This document shows, one piece after another, positions 62,749-64,000 of a stretch of DNA of 64,000 nucleotides (position 1 is the first letter of the stretch; each line of letters opens with the position of its first letter). The notes under the pieces were generated by a model. That model saw only the letters and a list, made by a program, of their open reading frames with translations. It did no database searches and had not been told where the DNA came from. A program made the position numbers and the translations under genes. Origin of the DNA: Artemia franciscana (taxonomy: Eukaryota; Arthropoda; Branchiopoda; Anostraca; Artemiidae); assembly GCF_032884065.1 (NCBI RefSeq), contig NC_088883.1, forward strand, positions 28,223,355 to 28,287,354, written 5' to 3'.

Positions 62749-64000
62749 TGGCACTTGGTATTTACCATGTGACATATAGCGATCGCAAATTCTGTCGGTC
62801 TGTCTGTCTGTCGGTCCCGGTTTTTGCTAGTTCAGGCACTTCCAGATAAGCTAGGACTATGAAATTTGGCAGGCGTATCAGGGACCAGACCAGATTAAAT
62901 TAGAAATAGTCATTTCCTAGATTAAACCATCTGGGGGTGGGGGAGTGGGGGATAGTTAATTCAGAAAAAAATAGAAAAATGAGGTATTTTTAACTTACGA
63001 ACTGGTGATCGGATTTTAGTGAAATTTGATATTTAGAAGGATATCGTGTCTCAGAGCTCTTATTTTAAATCCCGACCGGATCCGGTGAAATTGGGGGGAG
63101 TTGGAGGGGGATACCTAAAATCTTGGAGAACGCTTAGAGTGGAGGATCGGAATGAAACTTGGTGGGAAAAATAAGCACAAGTCCTAGATACATGGTTGAC
63201 ATAACTGGAACGGATCCGCTCTCTTTGGAAGAGTTGGGGGGGGAGGGTTAAATCTGAAAAATTAGAAAAAAATGGTATTTTTAACTTACGAAGAAGTGAT
63301 CGGATATTAATGAAATTTCATATTTAGAAGGAACTCATAACTCCAATTTCTTGTTTCAAATCCCAACGGGATCCAGTGTCATTGGGGGGAGTTGGGTTAT
63401 CTAAAATTGAGTTATATTTATCTTACGAATGGGTGATCGGATCTTAATAAAACGTGATATATAAAAAGAAATTATGTCTCAGATGCTCCATTTTCAATTC
63501 GAATCGGATGTGGAGACATATTGGGTTATAGGGGGGAGAAACAGAAATCTTGGAAACCGGAAATCTTGAAAAACGCTTAGAGCGCAGAGATCGGGATGAA
63601 ACTTGGTGGGAAGAATAGGCACAAGTCATAGATACGGCATTGGCATAATTGGACTGAATCCGTTCTCTTTGGGGGAGTTGGAAGCGGGTGTTAATTTGGA
63701 AAAATTTGAAAAAATTGAGGTATTTTTAACTTAAGAACGAGGGACCGGATCTTAATGAAATTTGATAATTAGAAGGAACTCATGTCTCAAAGCTCTTATT
63801 TTAAATCCGGACCAGATCTGGTGAACATTGAGGAGAGTTGGAGGGGGAAACCGGAAATCTCGGAAAACGCTTAGAGTGGAGAGGTCGGGATGAAACTTGT
63901 TGTGTAGAATAAGCTAATGTCTTAGATACGTGATTGACGTAACCGGACTGGATCCGCCATCTTTGGGGGAGTTAGGGGAGGGGGTCTAGGGCTTTGGCTA
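62749..64000 (+). mobile_element. Element B2 (second family B copy, runs off the window)
   Basis: Starts TGGCACTTGGTATTTACCAT and ACATATAGCGATCGCAAATT, followed by the same ~290-bp internal units as B1 (GGTATTTTTAACTTACGAA near 62984 and 63273, then less regular). The end is outside the window. Not coding. Confidence 0.75.

Overview
This is animal nuclear DNA: AT-rich, with GT-AG introns of 4-13 kb, long homopolymers and microsatellites, and dense layers of decayed transposons. An arthropod is most likely, perhaps a crustacean; the species cannot be fixed from sequence alone. There are no prokaryotic operons and no CRISPR.

The only clearly intact gene is a TENT4-type (PAPD5/PAPD7, Trf4-like) non-canonical poly(A) polymerase on the + strand. 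Six coding exons (17122-17395, 23501-23591, 32331-32501, 45157-45277, 50966-51202, 55658-55807) join in frame into 348 codons without a stop. They give the conserved N-terminus, the GS...DID catalytic loop, the third catalytic Asp in VDISF, and the first half of the PAP-associated domain. The remaining exons lie beyond position 64000. At the left edge a minus-strand coding exon (1-303) opens a second gene that runs away from TENT4. It has an acidic, coiled-coil N-terminus, possibly MCM10-like.

The rest is mostly repeats, often nested. Region by region: (1) 320-17121, intergenic: a foldback repeat ('family A', copy A1), an antisense RTE-like retrotransposon, a small MITE, and a second family A copy split by two retrotransposon insertions, one with a target-site duplication. 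(2) Intron 1: inverted-repeat MITEs, an antisense CR1/L2-like 5' fragment with a PHD-like domain, and a degenerate tandem array just before exon 2. (3) Intron 2: a family A copy interrupted by a 2.4-kb element ('family B') built of about 290-bp repeats. (4) Intron 3: two more family A copies and a head-to-tail duplication (C1/C2). A 3779-bp TIR element ('D') sits in C1. It carries a 231-bp satellite and a broken ORF with a Cys-rich tail, and C2 preserves its empty site. (5) Intron 4: Helitron remnants with a GGGACAC minisatellite, a foldback MITE and retrotransposon tails. (6) Intron 5: a 69/138-bp satellite. (7) Intron 6: more tandem arrays, a hAT-like transposase tail fused to a decayed CR1/jockey-like retrotransposon, and a second family B copy at the right edge.

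Element D is the best candidate for something undescribed. Families A and B come next.
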